Positions 1-6,706 of a DNA stretch of 40,191 nucleotides are shown here, one piece after another. Position numbers and translations under genes: made by a program. The notes below the pieces were generated by a model. It was not told the origin of the DNA. It saw only the letters and a list, made by a program, of their open reading frames with translations, and ran no database searches. The DNA comes from Candidatus Methanoperedens sp. (lineage in GTDB: Archaea; Halobacteriota; Methanosarcinia; Methanosarcinales; Methanoperedenaceae): positions 1-40,191 of the forward strand of contig JAQUNZ010000015.1 of NCBI GenBank assembly GCA_028717345.1. Direction: 5' to 3'. Numbering within the stretch: the stretch's first letter is position 1; each line of letters starts with the position of its first letter.

Positions 1-249
1 TATTTCAAGCGAAAGGGCGTTCGGAGTGATTATGCCCAGGGTAAGTGCATTGCATCCGTGTTCTGTTATCCCGTCGATGAGTACATCTTCAAGCATGTCA
101 GAAGAGATGCGGGGGTCTTTCCCGATTGCAATGGTCTTCCCCTCTCCAAGATACAGCGCCAGCGACGCGCCCACCCGTTTAACTTTATCTGCGTCAAACC
201 CTTCATTCACTATCCCGCGAAACCCGAATGTACCGAAGAGTTTTTTCAT
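1..249 (-). CDS. Phosphoglucosamine/phosphomannomutase family protein, N-terminal part (runs off the window)
   Basis: The first 83 residues of an alpha-D-phosphohexomutase are visible. The protein opens with KKLFGTFGFRG, the N-terminal signature of the family, followed by a typical region with IGKDPRISSDML. The enzyme interconverts hexose 1- and 6-phosphates, either for UDP-GlcNAc (GlmM) or GDP-mannose (ManB) supply. The catalytic phosphoserine loop lies beyond the window, so the substrate cannot be settled. A GDP-mannose role would fit the Gmd gene near 26 kb, but that is inference. The start is ATG at 249. An in-frame ATG at 258 is equally possible; one at 303 is too close to a TATA-like element near 311-320. 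Confidence 0.85.
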   Translation of the reverse strand, partial: MKKLFGTFGFRGIVNEGFDADKVKRVGASLALYLGEGKTIAIGKDPRISSDMLEDVLIDGITEHGCNALTLGIITPNALSLEI

Positions 250-331
250 TCTGCGCATCTTTTTATAATCATCAAATTTCTTTGTGAACTTTTCGCAGGG
301 CATAGCATTTGAATATTTTTATTTGTACTAA

Positions 332-348
332 AGGATTACTATTTAACC
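332..348 (+). promoter_or_regulatory. Candidate archaeal TATA promoter for the glutaredoxin-like gene
   Basis: The AT-rich element ACTATTTAACC lies about 35 bases before the ATG at 377, which would give a short leader. No clear Shine-Dalgarno sequence precedes the ATG. This is by eye only. Confidence 0.35.
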
Positions 349-376
349 ATTTTAGTATCAATAAGAAATAATCACC

Positions 377-628
377 ATGGTAAAACTGACGATATACTCC
401 AAAAAGGATTGCCACCTCTGCGACGTCGCAAAAGAGAAACTCATTAAGCTTAAGCGCGAACTCCAGTTCTCAATAAATGAAGTTGATATCGAAAAAGACA
501 GCGAAGCGTTTGAAAAATATAAATACCTGATACCTGTTGTTGAAATGGACGGAAAGACGATATCCACTTACAGGATCAATGAAGATGAACTGAAATATCT
601 CATCAGGCAGAAATCTCGACCTGGATGA
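377..628 (+). CDS. Glutaredoxin-like thiol-disulfide protein (83 aa)
   Basis: A small thioredoxin-fold protein. It opens with a beta strand (KLTIYSKKDCHLC) that holds a CHLC redox motif at about residues 12-15. A cis-Pro segment (LIPVVEMDG, about 51-59) follows, with a short C-terminal helix. This matches glutaredoxin-like/DUF836 proteins of 75-90 residues. It is probably a cytosolic thiol reductant or chaperone. Its 3' end overlaps the end of the convergent cytochrome operon by 26 bases. It could help thiol handling for the c-type cytochromes next door, but it has no signal peptide, so that is speculative. Confidence 0.85.
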   Translation: MVKLTIYSKKDCHLCDVAKEKLIKLKRELQFSINEVDIEKDSEAFEKYKYLIPVVEMDGKTISTYRINEDELKYLIRQKSRPG

Positions 629-788
629 ACACCGGCGCGATACTAATTAACCCACCGAGTCCAAAAAGAGCAAGGGCAATAAAATAATTGCCCCTGGAGG
701 CATTGTCTATGCTAACCGCAACAAGTATCAGCCCTGCTATCTTGGATATAGCATCTATCTTTTCATACTTTGTCTTTGACACTTTCAT
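603..788 (-). CDS. Small two-helix membrane protein at the end of the Rieske/cyt b operon (61 aa)
   Basis: I do not recognise the family. The protein has a charged N-terminus (MKVSKTKYEKID) and then two predicted membrane helices, around residues 17-28 and 35-55. Its ATG overlaps the stop of the subunit IV-like gene by one base (TGATG), which indicates translational coupling. Longer open reading continues upstream, but there it would overlap the subunit IV gene in another frame, so the coupled ATG was chosen. By position it may be an accessory subunit of the cytochrome b complex, like the single-helix small subunits of b6f. There is no sequence proof of this. Confidence 0.7.
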   Translation of the reverse strand: MKVSKTKYEKIDAISKIAGLILVAVSIDNASRGNYFIALALFGLGGLISIAPVFIQVEISA

Positions 789-1246
789 CAGTGGTGAACT
801 ATGCTGTAATAGGTGAAATACAGTATGCCCAGTACAGCGATCACGCCAAGAGCCACTGCGACCTTCCTCTTCCTTATATCCGTCGAGGGATTCCTGTCTA
901 TGAACGGCACAAGGAAAAGGATGCCATACCAGATGACCATAGGAAGCGTCACGCCTATGGTCTTTGCTTCGATCGGTCCGATTCCCCATGTCCAGAACTT
1001 CAGGAATCCGAACACGTACAGGAAATACCATTCAGGATATATGGGTGAGGGGGTATCGAACGGGTCCGCGGGTTTAAGCAGGCCTGCCGGAAAAAGAGAA
1101 GCCAGCAGTATTATGCTTCCAGCAATAAGGCACATCACAACGACTTCACGCAGCAGGAAATGCGGGAAGAACGGAAATCCTCGCACCCTTACAGGTTCGT
1201 GCTCCGTTTCATCTATTTCATGCTTTTCAACTTTTATTAATGCCAT
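788..1246 (-). CDS. Cytochrome b C-terminal domain, subunit IV (PetD)-like (152 aa)
   Basis: This is the C-terminal half of a split cytochrome b. It carries YPEWYF at about residues 70-75; PEWY is the conserved quinol-oxidation (Qo) loop. About three membrane helices are predicted: near 32-50, 95-115 and 128-148. The length is close to that of plastid subunit IV (about 160). The segment PFIDRNP after the third helix resembles the PFLER-type segment of PetD. Together with the upstream b6-like subunit it should form the quinol-oxidising core. The start has a good ribosome site (GGGAGG seven bases upstream) and follows the b6-like gene by one base. Confidence 0.93.
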   Translation of the reverse strand: MALIKVEKHEIDETEHEPVRVRGFPFFPHFLLREVVVMCLIAGSIILLASLFPAGLLKPADPFDTPSPIYPEWYFLYVFGFLKFWTWGIGPIEAKTIGVTLPMVIWYGILFLVPFIDRNPSTDIRKRKVAVALGVIAVLGILYFTYYSIVHH

Positions 1247-1247
1247 G

Positions 1248-1910
1248 TTACAGCCTCCCTGAAATTCCCTGGAGCCTTACCATCATGAAATGTAAAACCA
1301 GAAGGACCACAATAGTTGCAGGCAATATCAGAACGTGTATGGCATAGAACCGCGTAAGCGTCTCAGCGCCTATATCAGTGCCTCCCACAAGGATAAGGGA
1401 GATATACACTCCTATCACAGGTATAGAACCCGCGATCCCTGTCCCGATTTTTGTCGCCCAGAATGCGAGCTGGTCCCATGGAAGAAGGTATCCTGAGAAA
1501 CCGAACGTCGTAGTTATAAGAAGCAAACTTACACCAACGACCCAGTTCAGTTCGCGCGGCTTCTTGTAAGCACCCATGAAGTATATCCTCATCATATGCA
1601 GCATCACGGCTGCTATCATGGTATTGGCAGCCCAGTGATGGATACTTCTTATAAGACTTCCCATGGGGACTTCTGTCATTATTCGTTTCACGCTGTTATA
1701 TGCCTCAACTGGTGTGGGCTTGTAGTACATGGCAAGGAACATCCCTGTCACCACAAGGATCAGGAAACACAGGAACGCAGTGCCGCCAAGGCAGTAGAGA
1801 GGATTTGAGGTCACTTTCTCTGGCGCCGGATGCTTCACTATCGGCGGAAGGAGTTCCCTCAGTTTTAACCTTTCATCGAACCATTTATAGAGTTTTTCCG
1901 ATAGACTCAT
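1248..1910 (-). CDS. Cytochrome b6-like diheme subunit (220 aa)
   Basis: A four-helix cytochrome b N-terminal domain that reads very like cyanobacterial/plastid PetB over its whole length. It starts with a KWFDERL motif and ends QGISGRL. Heme b ligands are H91/H105 and H192/H207. The second pair has 14 intervening residues, the b6 spacing rather than the 13 of bc1. The motif LYCLGG holds Cys40 at the place of b6 Cys35, which covalently binds heme ci. PWDQ (about 144-147) is also conserved. The start has an AGGTGA ribosome site overlapping the Rieske stop. Expected role: electron transfer across the membrane from quinol, with the Rieske protein and subunit IV-like protein. Confidence 0.95.
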   Translation of the reverse strand: MSLSEKLYKWFDERLKLRELLPPIVKHPAPEKVTSNPLYCLGGTAFLCFLILVVTGMFLAMYYKPTPVEAYNSVKRIMTEVPMGSLIRSIHHWAANTMIAAVMLHMMRIYFMGAYKKPRELNWVVGVSLLLITTTFGFSGYLLPWDQLAFWATKIGTGIAGSIPVIGVYISLILVGGTDIGAETLTRFYAIHVLILPATIVVLLVLHFMMVRLQGISGRL

Positions 1911-1919
1911 AATATCACC

Positions 1920-2414
1920 TCACGCCGCTCCGGCATAGAATGAAATCGTCTTCACGTATTCAGGGTCTTTCCACTTGAGCGCATATATCGCACCTTCTTT
2001 TACGATGATATCGATAGCAGGAAGAGGCGAAGGTGGTGGTCCTGAAATAACTGCTCCTGTATTGGGATCGAACTTGCCAAGGTGGCAGGGACAGAAAATG
2101 ATATTCTCGTCAGGTTTCCAGTAGGCGATGCAGCCAAGATGCGTGCAAATCGAACCGAATGCCCTGAAACCCGCAGGCATGTGCAGGAGCACCGCAGCCT
2201 TGTTGTTGAACATGAATTTCTTGACACTTCCAGTTGGCACTTCGTCCACATTCGCTATCATCACTTCTACCGATGTGTCCTTGCTGGATGATGCGGGCCA
2301 TAAGTATTTTAATATCGTGGCAATTGCGCCTGATGCAAAAAACACTGCAACCAGGCCCATAAGTATTTCAGTGAACTTTCTTCGTGTGATTGTAAGAGTA
2401 ATCTTGTCTTCCAT
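1920..2414 (-). CDS. Rieske [2Fe-2S] protein (164 aa)
   Basis: The Rieske subunit of a quinol:cytochrome c oxidoreductase. It has a twin-arginine-like TRRKF (10-14), then one membrane anchor (about 17-38), then the soluble cluster domain. Cluster box 1 is CTHLGC (C90, H92, C95) and box 2 is CPCHLGKFD (C108, C110, H111). C90/H92/C108/H111 should bind the cluster; C95 and C110 should form the disulfide. The usual CHGS-x-Y of box 2 is CHLG-K-F here, so the Ser and Tyr that raise the potential are absent. The chosen ATG has GGAGTGA just upstream and follows the previous stop closely; a start 30 bases further up would overlap that gene. Confidence 0.95.
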   Translation of the reverse strand: MEDKITLTITRRKFTEILMGLVAVFFASGAIATILKYLWPASSSKDTSVEVMIANVDEVPTGSVKKFMFNNKAAVLLHMPAGFRAFGSICTHLGCIAYWKPDENIIFCPCHLGKFDPNTGAVISGPPPSPLPAIDIIVKEGAIYALKWKDPEYVKTISFYAGAA

Positions 2415-2418
2415 GTTA

Positions 2419-2694
2419 TCACTCCAGTGTGGTAACGTATTCATCCTGCAGCTGCCATTTCACATACAGATATATGATGGCGCCCAGGTCGAAAAGCAGA
2501 TAAGCAAGCAATTTCCCGACATCTTCTATGAACGGTCTCGTGGATGCGGCTGATGGCTCTGCAGTAATTAATTTCAATATCAGCATTCCGGTCAATCCTG
2601 CAGCCGCTAGTGTCAAAATCACTATTAGCGCGAACGCGACCTGAGACATTGAGCCTGTTTTTTCCTGCCCGTATTCTATTTTTTCAATGTGCAT
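2419..2694 (-). CDS. Small two-helix membrane protein of the Rieske/cyt b operon (91 aa)
   Basis: The family is not recognised. The protein has a polar N-terminus of about 18 residues and one strongly hydrophobic helix (about 19-43). A short loop follows (SAASTRPFIEDVG), then a second helix (about 55-78) and a charged tail. The gene lies between the monoheme cytochrome and Rieske genes, with AGGTGA four bases before its ATG and four bases between its stop and the Rieske ATG. The tight packing suggests a structural subunit or assembly factor of the complex. There are no cofactor-binding motifs. Confidence 0.75.
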   Translation of the reverse strand: MHIEKIEYGQEKTGSMSQVAFALIVILTLAAAGLTGMLILKLITAEPSAASTRPFIEDVGKLLAYLLFDLGAIIYLYVKWQLQDEYVTTLE

Positions 2695-2703
2695 GATTTC
2701 ACC

Positions 2704-3051
2704 TCATAACCGGATCGCATAGACCAGGGCAAGTATCAGCATGATAGTGACAAGAGCGCTGATGCCAACGTCCCATGTATTCATATGGACTCCTATCTCG
2801 ATCTCTTCTGTAGGCGCTGGTGTTGCCGTCGCCTTGGGTGATGGCACAAAACCTGTGAGGGAATGGTTGTTTGTCCCGTAATATATCCCCACCTCGTTAA
2901 GCTGCGGAGGTCCATTCCTTGTATGACAGTAGGGACAGTTTCGGCTCTCCTTAGCTGAGTAATCTGGTCGTGCTGAAGTCAGGATCGGTGATAAGAATAT
3001 GAATATTATAACTGACATCAATATCATCCTGATCAATTCTTGTTTATTCAT
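2704..3051 (-). CDS. Membrane-anchored monoheme cytochrome c (115 aa)
   Basis: It has an N-terminal hydrophobic signal or anchor (about 5-24) and a single CPYCH heme-attachment motif. The segments NGPPQLNEVGIYYG and NNHSL follow, the latter with a possible distal His. A Pro/Thr/Ala-rich linker leads to a C-terminal membrane helix (about 92-112). The heme domain therefore sits outside the membrane, tethered at both ends unless the signal is cleaved. It probably accepts electrons from the Rieske head, as cytochrome c1 or f does, though it is much smaller. The ATG at 3051 has AGGTGA six bases upstream and is preferred over GTG at 3060. Confidence 0.9.
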   Translation of the reverse strand: MNKQELIRMILMSVIIFIFLSPILTSARPDYSAKESRNCPYCHTRNGPPQLNEVGIYYGTNNHSLTGFVPSPKATATPAPTEEIEIGVHMNTWDVGISALVTIMLILALVYAIRL

Positions 3052-3061
3052 AATATTCACC

Positions 3062-3997
3062 TCATCTTCTCCTTCGGGTCAGAATATACATGGCTGTTAA
3101 TCCGGTCAGGGCTGTAATAATTTCAAATCCGGGCGTCTTTGGTCTTGTGATCGATGTACCTGTATCAAGCTGCGCCTGCTGGGCTGCCTTGATACCAGAA
3201 TCGATCACTTCTTCAAAGTGCGGAAGGTTGAACCCGTGCCACAATACGGGAAGATTATCCCTGATGGAAATAGCGGTATCAAGGGATTTCTGCGCTGTTG
3301 ATACGTCTTTTTCCTGCTGTTTTGCCTGCTTTATAGCATCCTGTGCAAGTTTTATCTCGCTCTTTAGCTTTTCTGCATTCTTGAGAGCCGTCACAGCTTT
3401 ATCCGGGGCGTCAGAGGGAGCGACTCTCATATCCTCATTATGGCACTGGCTGCATAACCCCTGGAATTCACTGACATTTAGCACCTTGAATTCATGGGGT
3501 GAATGACAGGTATCGCATGTGGGTGCCTGTTTTAGCGCTTTTAGTCTCTGATAATGCTTGGACTCCATGAACTCAGTCAGTTCCCTCTTATGGCAATTTC
3601 CACATGTCTCAGGTACATTCCTGTAGAATACTGTACTATTGAATTCCGATGACCTGAAAACCCCTTTATGCGCTACCTCTTTTACAGAAGAATCCGGGTT
3701 GCCTCCATGACAGTTGTTGCATGTCACGTTGAACAAAGCATGTTTGGAATGCGTCCACTGTTCATAATTGCTTTTAGCGATCCTGTCAATGGTCGTGGCA
3801 TGGCATTCAAGAGAACAAGCCACATCCCTTGCCAGGTGTTTAACTCTCACTTCATTGAGTTCTTTTTCCTTTTCGCTAAAAGCCGATAGCTTTTCATGGC
3901 AATCCAGGCAGGAATTGTCTGCCAGGGCGCCGGGTGCGATGATAAACGCCAGTAACAATACACTGCCCAACAATATTATATATGATTTATAATTCAT
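3062..3997 (-). CDS. Six-heme cytochrome c with PGF-CTERM tail, second paralog (311 aa)
   Basis: A secreted multiheme cytochrome. It has a signal peptide ending near ALA-DNSCL, then six heme motifs: CLDCH, CSLECH (a CX3CH variant), CNNCH, CGNCH, CDTCH and CSQCH. About 90 residues of alpha-helical, Lys/Ala/Gln-rich sequence follow, containing WHGFNLPHFEE, whose His residues may be heme ligands. The C-terminus (PGFE, hydrophobic stretch, RRRR) is a PGF-CTERM signal for archaeosortase processing and lipid anchoring. It should carry electrons outward on the cell surface. The start has AGGTGA eight bases before ATG 3997. It is paralogous to the next gene upstream, with every heme site in register. 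Confidence 0.93.
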   Translation of the reverse strand: MNYKSYIILLGSVLLLAFIIAPGALADNSCLDCHEKLSAFSEKEKELNEVRVKHLARDVACSLECHATTIDRIAKSNYEQWTHSKHALFNVTCNNCHGGNPDSSVKEVAHKGVFRSSEFNSTVFYRNVPETCGNCHKRELTEFMESKHYQRLKALKQAPTCDTCHSPHEFKVLNVSEFQGLCSQCHNEDMRVAPSDAPDKAVTALKNAEKLKSEIKLAQDAIKQAKQQEKDVSTAQKSLDTAISIRDNLPVLWHGFNLPHFEEVIDSGIKAAQQAQLDTGTSITRPKTPGFEIITALTGLTAMYILTRRRR

Positions 3998-4053
3998 TCT
4001 TTCACCTGATATCATACAATATTTCATGCTTCCATTTTTCTCGTGGAGTGCTC

Positions 4054-5004
4054 CTAATGCCGTTTTAACAGATATATCGCGATCAGGCCTGTTATGAGCA
4101 AGAGCCCTTCAAACCCGGGAGATTTAGCGGGTTCCGTGGTCTTTTCAGTTGATGGGACATGTTTTTCTGCATTTTTTGCATCAGAAATACCCTTTTGGAC
4201 TTCTGTTTCAAAGTAACTGAGGTTAAACCTGTGCCAGACCGATGGAATATGTTTCAATACTGACCTTGCTGATTCCAAACTGGCTTCGGCTTCCTTCACA
4301 TTCTCGCCTTTTGATTTGGTAGTAATAATCAGGCTCCTTGCTTTTGCGATCTCGTTTTGCAGTTCTTTGACAGAAGATAATGCTGCTTCTGCTTTTTTTG
4401 GAACTGCTGGGTCTATCCCTGTTATGCGGTTATGGCAGTTGCTGCAGAAATCCTCTATTTCCGAAGAGGTCAGAACGCGGACGCTATGAGCCTGATGGCA
4501 TGTGACGCATGCAGGTGCCGGTCCTTCTTCGGTTGATTCAAGTTTTTTGAAGTGACTTGAACTCTTGAATTCTTCAAGTTCAGGTACATGGCATTTGCCG
4601 CACATCTCCGGGGTAACTGCCCGTACTATGCTTTTATTGGAAATACCGACATGTGCTTCAGTCTTTGTATTGGCTAACTTGTTACCACCGTGGCATTTAT
4701 CACAGGTTACTTCAAAAAGCGCATGAGTGGAAATAGACCACATGGCATACGTGCTTGCTATTGATTTATTGAGCTTGTCCTCATGGCATACGATAGAACA
4801 GGAAATACCGCTCTCAAGATGCTTGATGCGTATATCGACGAACTTCCTCTGTTCTTCTGTCGTAAAAACAAGTTTGCGATGGCAATCTGCACATGAGTTA
4901 TTGATCGAATTAGAAGACGCCATCACAGGCTGTATTAAAAACTGCGATACTAACAGCAATAAAGCTGTAACTATGATTATACCTGAAACGTTTTTCCATC
5001 TCAT
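4054..5004 (-). CDS. Six-heme cytochrome c with PGF-CTERM tail, first gene of the operon (316 aa)
   Basis: It has the same architecture as its downstream paralog: signal peptide, then CADCH, CSIVCH (CX3CH), CDKCH, CGKCH, CVTCH and CSNCH. A helical domain with WHRFNLSYFE comes next, then a Thr/Pro/Glu-rich linker and a PGF-CTERM tail (SPGFE, hydrophobic stretch, KRH). By eye it shares roughly 40-50% of residues with the paralog in the heme region. The predicted location is the outer cell surface, lipid-anchored. Three in-frame ATGs exist at 5037, 5013 and 5004. The last is best placed behind AGGAG, so it was chosen; 5013 is possible. It is first in a probable eight-gene operon. Confidence 0.92.
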   Translation of the reverse strand: MRWKNVSGIIIVTALLLLVSQFLIQPVMASSNSINNSCADCHRKLVFTTEEQRKFVDIRIKHLESGISCSIVCHEDKLNKSIASTYAMWSISTHALFEVTCDKCHGGNKLANTKTEAHVGISNKSIVRAVTPEMCGKCHVPELEEFKSSSHFKKLESTEEGPAPACVTCHQAHSVRVLTSSEIEDFCSNCHNRITGIDPAVPKKAEAALSSVKELQNEIAKARSLIITTKSKGENVKEAEASLESARSVLKHIPSVWHRFNLSYFETEVQKGISDAKNAEKHVPSTEKTTEPAKSPGFEGLLLITGLIAIYLLKRH

Positions 5005-5074
5005 ATGTTTCATTCTCCTATCTTTAATTAATAACAATTATTAATTAATTTAGATTACTACACATTTTGATTAT

Positions 5075-5100
5075 TAATCATTACATATAAGCAAATACTT
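5075..5100 (-). promoter_or_regulatory. Candidate promoter of the Rieske/cyt b operon
   Basis: The 164-base gap between dapF and the first cytochrome gene is very AT-rich. Read on the minus strand it contains TTTAAGTATTTGCTTATATG, which could supply a TATA element 80-90 bases upstream of the start. The long AT-rich leader leaves room for regulation, but no clear operator is seen. Confidence 0.35.
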
Positions 5101-5168
5101 AAACCTATCCTTTCAAAAAAAATATTATCTTTTCCCAAAAAAAATATTGAAAATCCTAATATTAGTAA

Positions 5169-5978
5169 TTAGATCGTACCTTTAAAAACCAGTTCAGCCT
5201 GTCCATCCATAAAGGCAGCATCGTCCTTTATGGTGATCACAAGTTCCCCGCCCTTTGTATTTACCTTCACCCTGTCTCCTGTCTTTCCCAGTTTGTGCGC
5301 TACCACCGCGCATGCCACAGAACCTGTGCCGCAGCTCAGTGTTTCGCCTTCCACGCCACGCTCATACGTGCGCACGCTGATCTCGTTGTTTGAATCAACA
5401 CGTGCAAAATTCACGTTCGTCCCTTTCGGGAACATGGCGTCATACCTGATCTTCGGAGCATCAGCAAACAACGTGTCATCCAGCGAATCCACAAAAATAA
5501 CCGCATGTGGCACGCCTGTATTCACGGCAGAGACCTCATACCCATGCATGTTCACCTGGATGAACTCACCTGTCCCCTTTGCGGGAAGCTTTTCCCTCGC
5601 AAATTCAGGCTTACCCATATTTACCATTATCCAAATACCATCTGCTACTCGCGAAGTTATGGAAAGTACTCCTGCAAGGGTTTCCACTCTGGCTGCCTCT
5701 TTTATATAACCCTTATCGAGGGCGTACCTTACCAGACATCTGATACCGTTCCCGCACATCTCTGCCTCGGAGCCATCGGCATTGAATATCCTCATCCCGA
5801 TGTCCGCGCTATCCGAAACTTCAAGATACAGGACTCCATCTGCACCTATACCGAATCGGCGGTCGCAGTATTTGATAGCGAACGATGATTTTTCAATTTC
5901 AGGTATGATCTCTTCCCTGTATTCGTCTATGAGAATGAAATCGTTCCCGTTCCCATGCAATTTTGTAAAATATATCAT
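5169..5978 (-). CDS. dapF: Diaminopimelate epimerase
   Basis: Converts LL-diaminopimelate to meso-diaminopimelate in lysine synthesis. The two catalytic cysteines are present in MCGNGIRC (about residue 75) and LSCGTGS (about 217). The N-terminal FTKLHGNGNDF is the classic DapF opening. The length of 269 residues is normal for the family. The gene starts one base after the stop of the diadenylate cyclase gene, so the two are co-transcribed. Archaea lacking murein still need this enzyme for lysine. The ribosome site is weak, consistent with coupling to the upstream gene. Confidence 0.97.
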   Translation of the reverse strand: MIYFTKLHGNGNDFILIDEYREEIIPEIEKSSFAIKYCDRRFGIGADGVLYLEVSDSADIGMRIFNADGSEAEMCGNGIRCLVRYALDKGYIKEAARVETLAGVLSITSRVADGIWIMVNMGKPEFAREKLPAKGTGEFIQVNMHGYEVSAVNTGVPHAVIFVDSLDDTLFADAPKIRYDAMFPKGTNVNFARVDSNNEISVRTYERGVEGETLSCGTGSVACAVVAHKLGKTGDRVKVNTKGGELVITIKDDAAFMDGQAELVFKGTI

Positions 5979-5979
5979 A

Positions 5980-6612
5980 TTATCTTGGCTTTTCTTTCTT
6001 CAGGGCTGAAGATATTACATCACCTGCAGTCTTCACCACCAGGTACGCTCCTCCCACTACAAGTACAGCCGGAGCCCCTATTGTTGCCGCCGCTATCCCT
6101 GCGCTTGCAAGGAGTGCCATATCCTTGTTCGTGAGAAAGCTTGAAACCTTTTCAAGTGTAGATGGTTCGATCTCCACAGAATCAGTCTCAAGCACGATAT
6201 CACCCTTCTGGAATACCTTTATCCATCCGCTCTCCTCAGAGACAAGTACTGCAGTCGCAGTCTTATCAAAAGAAGTTATTCCCTTGGCAGCCGCATGTTT
6301 TGTCCCGTATCCCAGAAGTGTCTCTGATTTCAATATCCTGGAACCATACGCCAGCAGCACGCCATCTGGTGTGAATATCATTGCGCCATCAAGCGTGGCG
6401 AGTTTCTCCACGACAGCATCCATCCCTTTGCTCAGGATGCTGCCGGTGAACTGTAGCTGTGGATAATGCGGCCGGTAGTTGCCTTCGATCCTGCCCCTGT
6501 CTGCTATCACAAAAAGAGCCCCTTTTTTATCTTTCGCCAGGCTCTTGCTGACATTGAGGATCGCAGTCATCACTTCAGACTTTACATCATGACTCTGCCC
6601 TGTTTCAACCAT
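5980..6612 (-). CDS. Archaeal diadenylate cyclase (c-di-AMP synthase, DisA_N domain)
   Basis: Makes cyclic di-AMP from two ATP. The DisA_N/DAC signature is seen as LDGAMIF (DGA motif, about residue 75) and GTKHAAAKGIT (about 103-113). The latter corresponds to GTRH-x-AA in most homologues, with Lys in place of Arg. After VSEESGWIKVF and QKGDIVLE comes a hydrophobic C-terminal segment of about 30 residues, which may associate with the membrane. It is 210 residues long. The ATG at 6612 has AGGTGA four bases upstream, so the longer frame to 6654 was rejected. It is expected to control osmotic/potassium balance as in other archaea, and is coupled to dapF. Confidence 0.88.
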   Translation of the reverse strand: MVETGQSHDVKSEVMTAILNVSKSLAKDKKGALFVIADRGRIEGNYRPHYPQLQFTGSILSKGMDAVVEKLATLDGAMIFTPDGVLLAYGSRILKSETLLGYGTKHAAAKGITSFDKTATAVLVSEESGWIKVFQKGDIVLETDSVEIEPSTLEKVSSFLTNKDMALLASAGIAAATIGAPAVLVVGGAYLVVKTAGDVISSALKKEKPR

Positions 6613-6629
6613 AGTATCACCTTGTAATC

Positions 6630-6650
6630 GTAATATGTTATAAGTTTTGT
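6630..6650 (-). promoter_or_regulatory. Candidate promoter for the diadenylate cyclase-dapF pair
   Basis: On the minus strand, ACAAAACTTATAACAT resembles a BRE plus TATA element about 25-30 bases before the ATG at 6612. Confidence 0.35.
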
Positions 6651-6706
6651 TCAAATGGAAATGAAGTGATCGATAAGAGGGAATGATATGAAAAAATGAA
6701 TCTCAC

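Noticed and set aside
603-628. Tail-to-tail overlap of 26 bases between convergent genes, also seen at 16581-16606
   Set aside because: Equal lengths look curious, but the sequences are unrelated; compact genomes often have such overlaps. Taken as coincidence.
603-1031. Longer version of the 61-residue membrane protein, reading 81 codons further upstream
   Set aside because: The extra part overlaps the subunit IV-like gene in another frame and has no protein-like character; the coupled ATG at 788 fits better.
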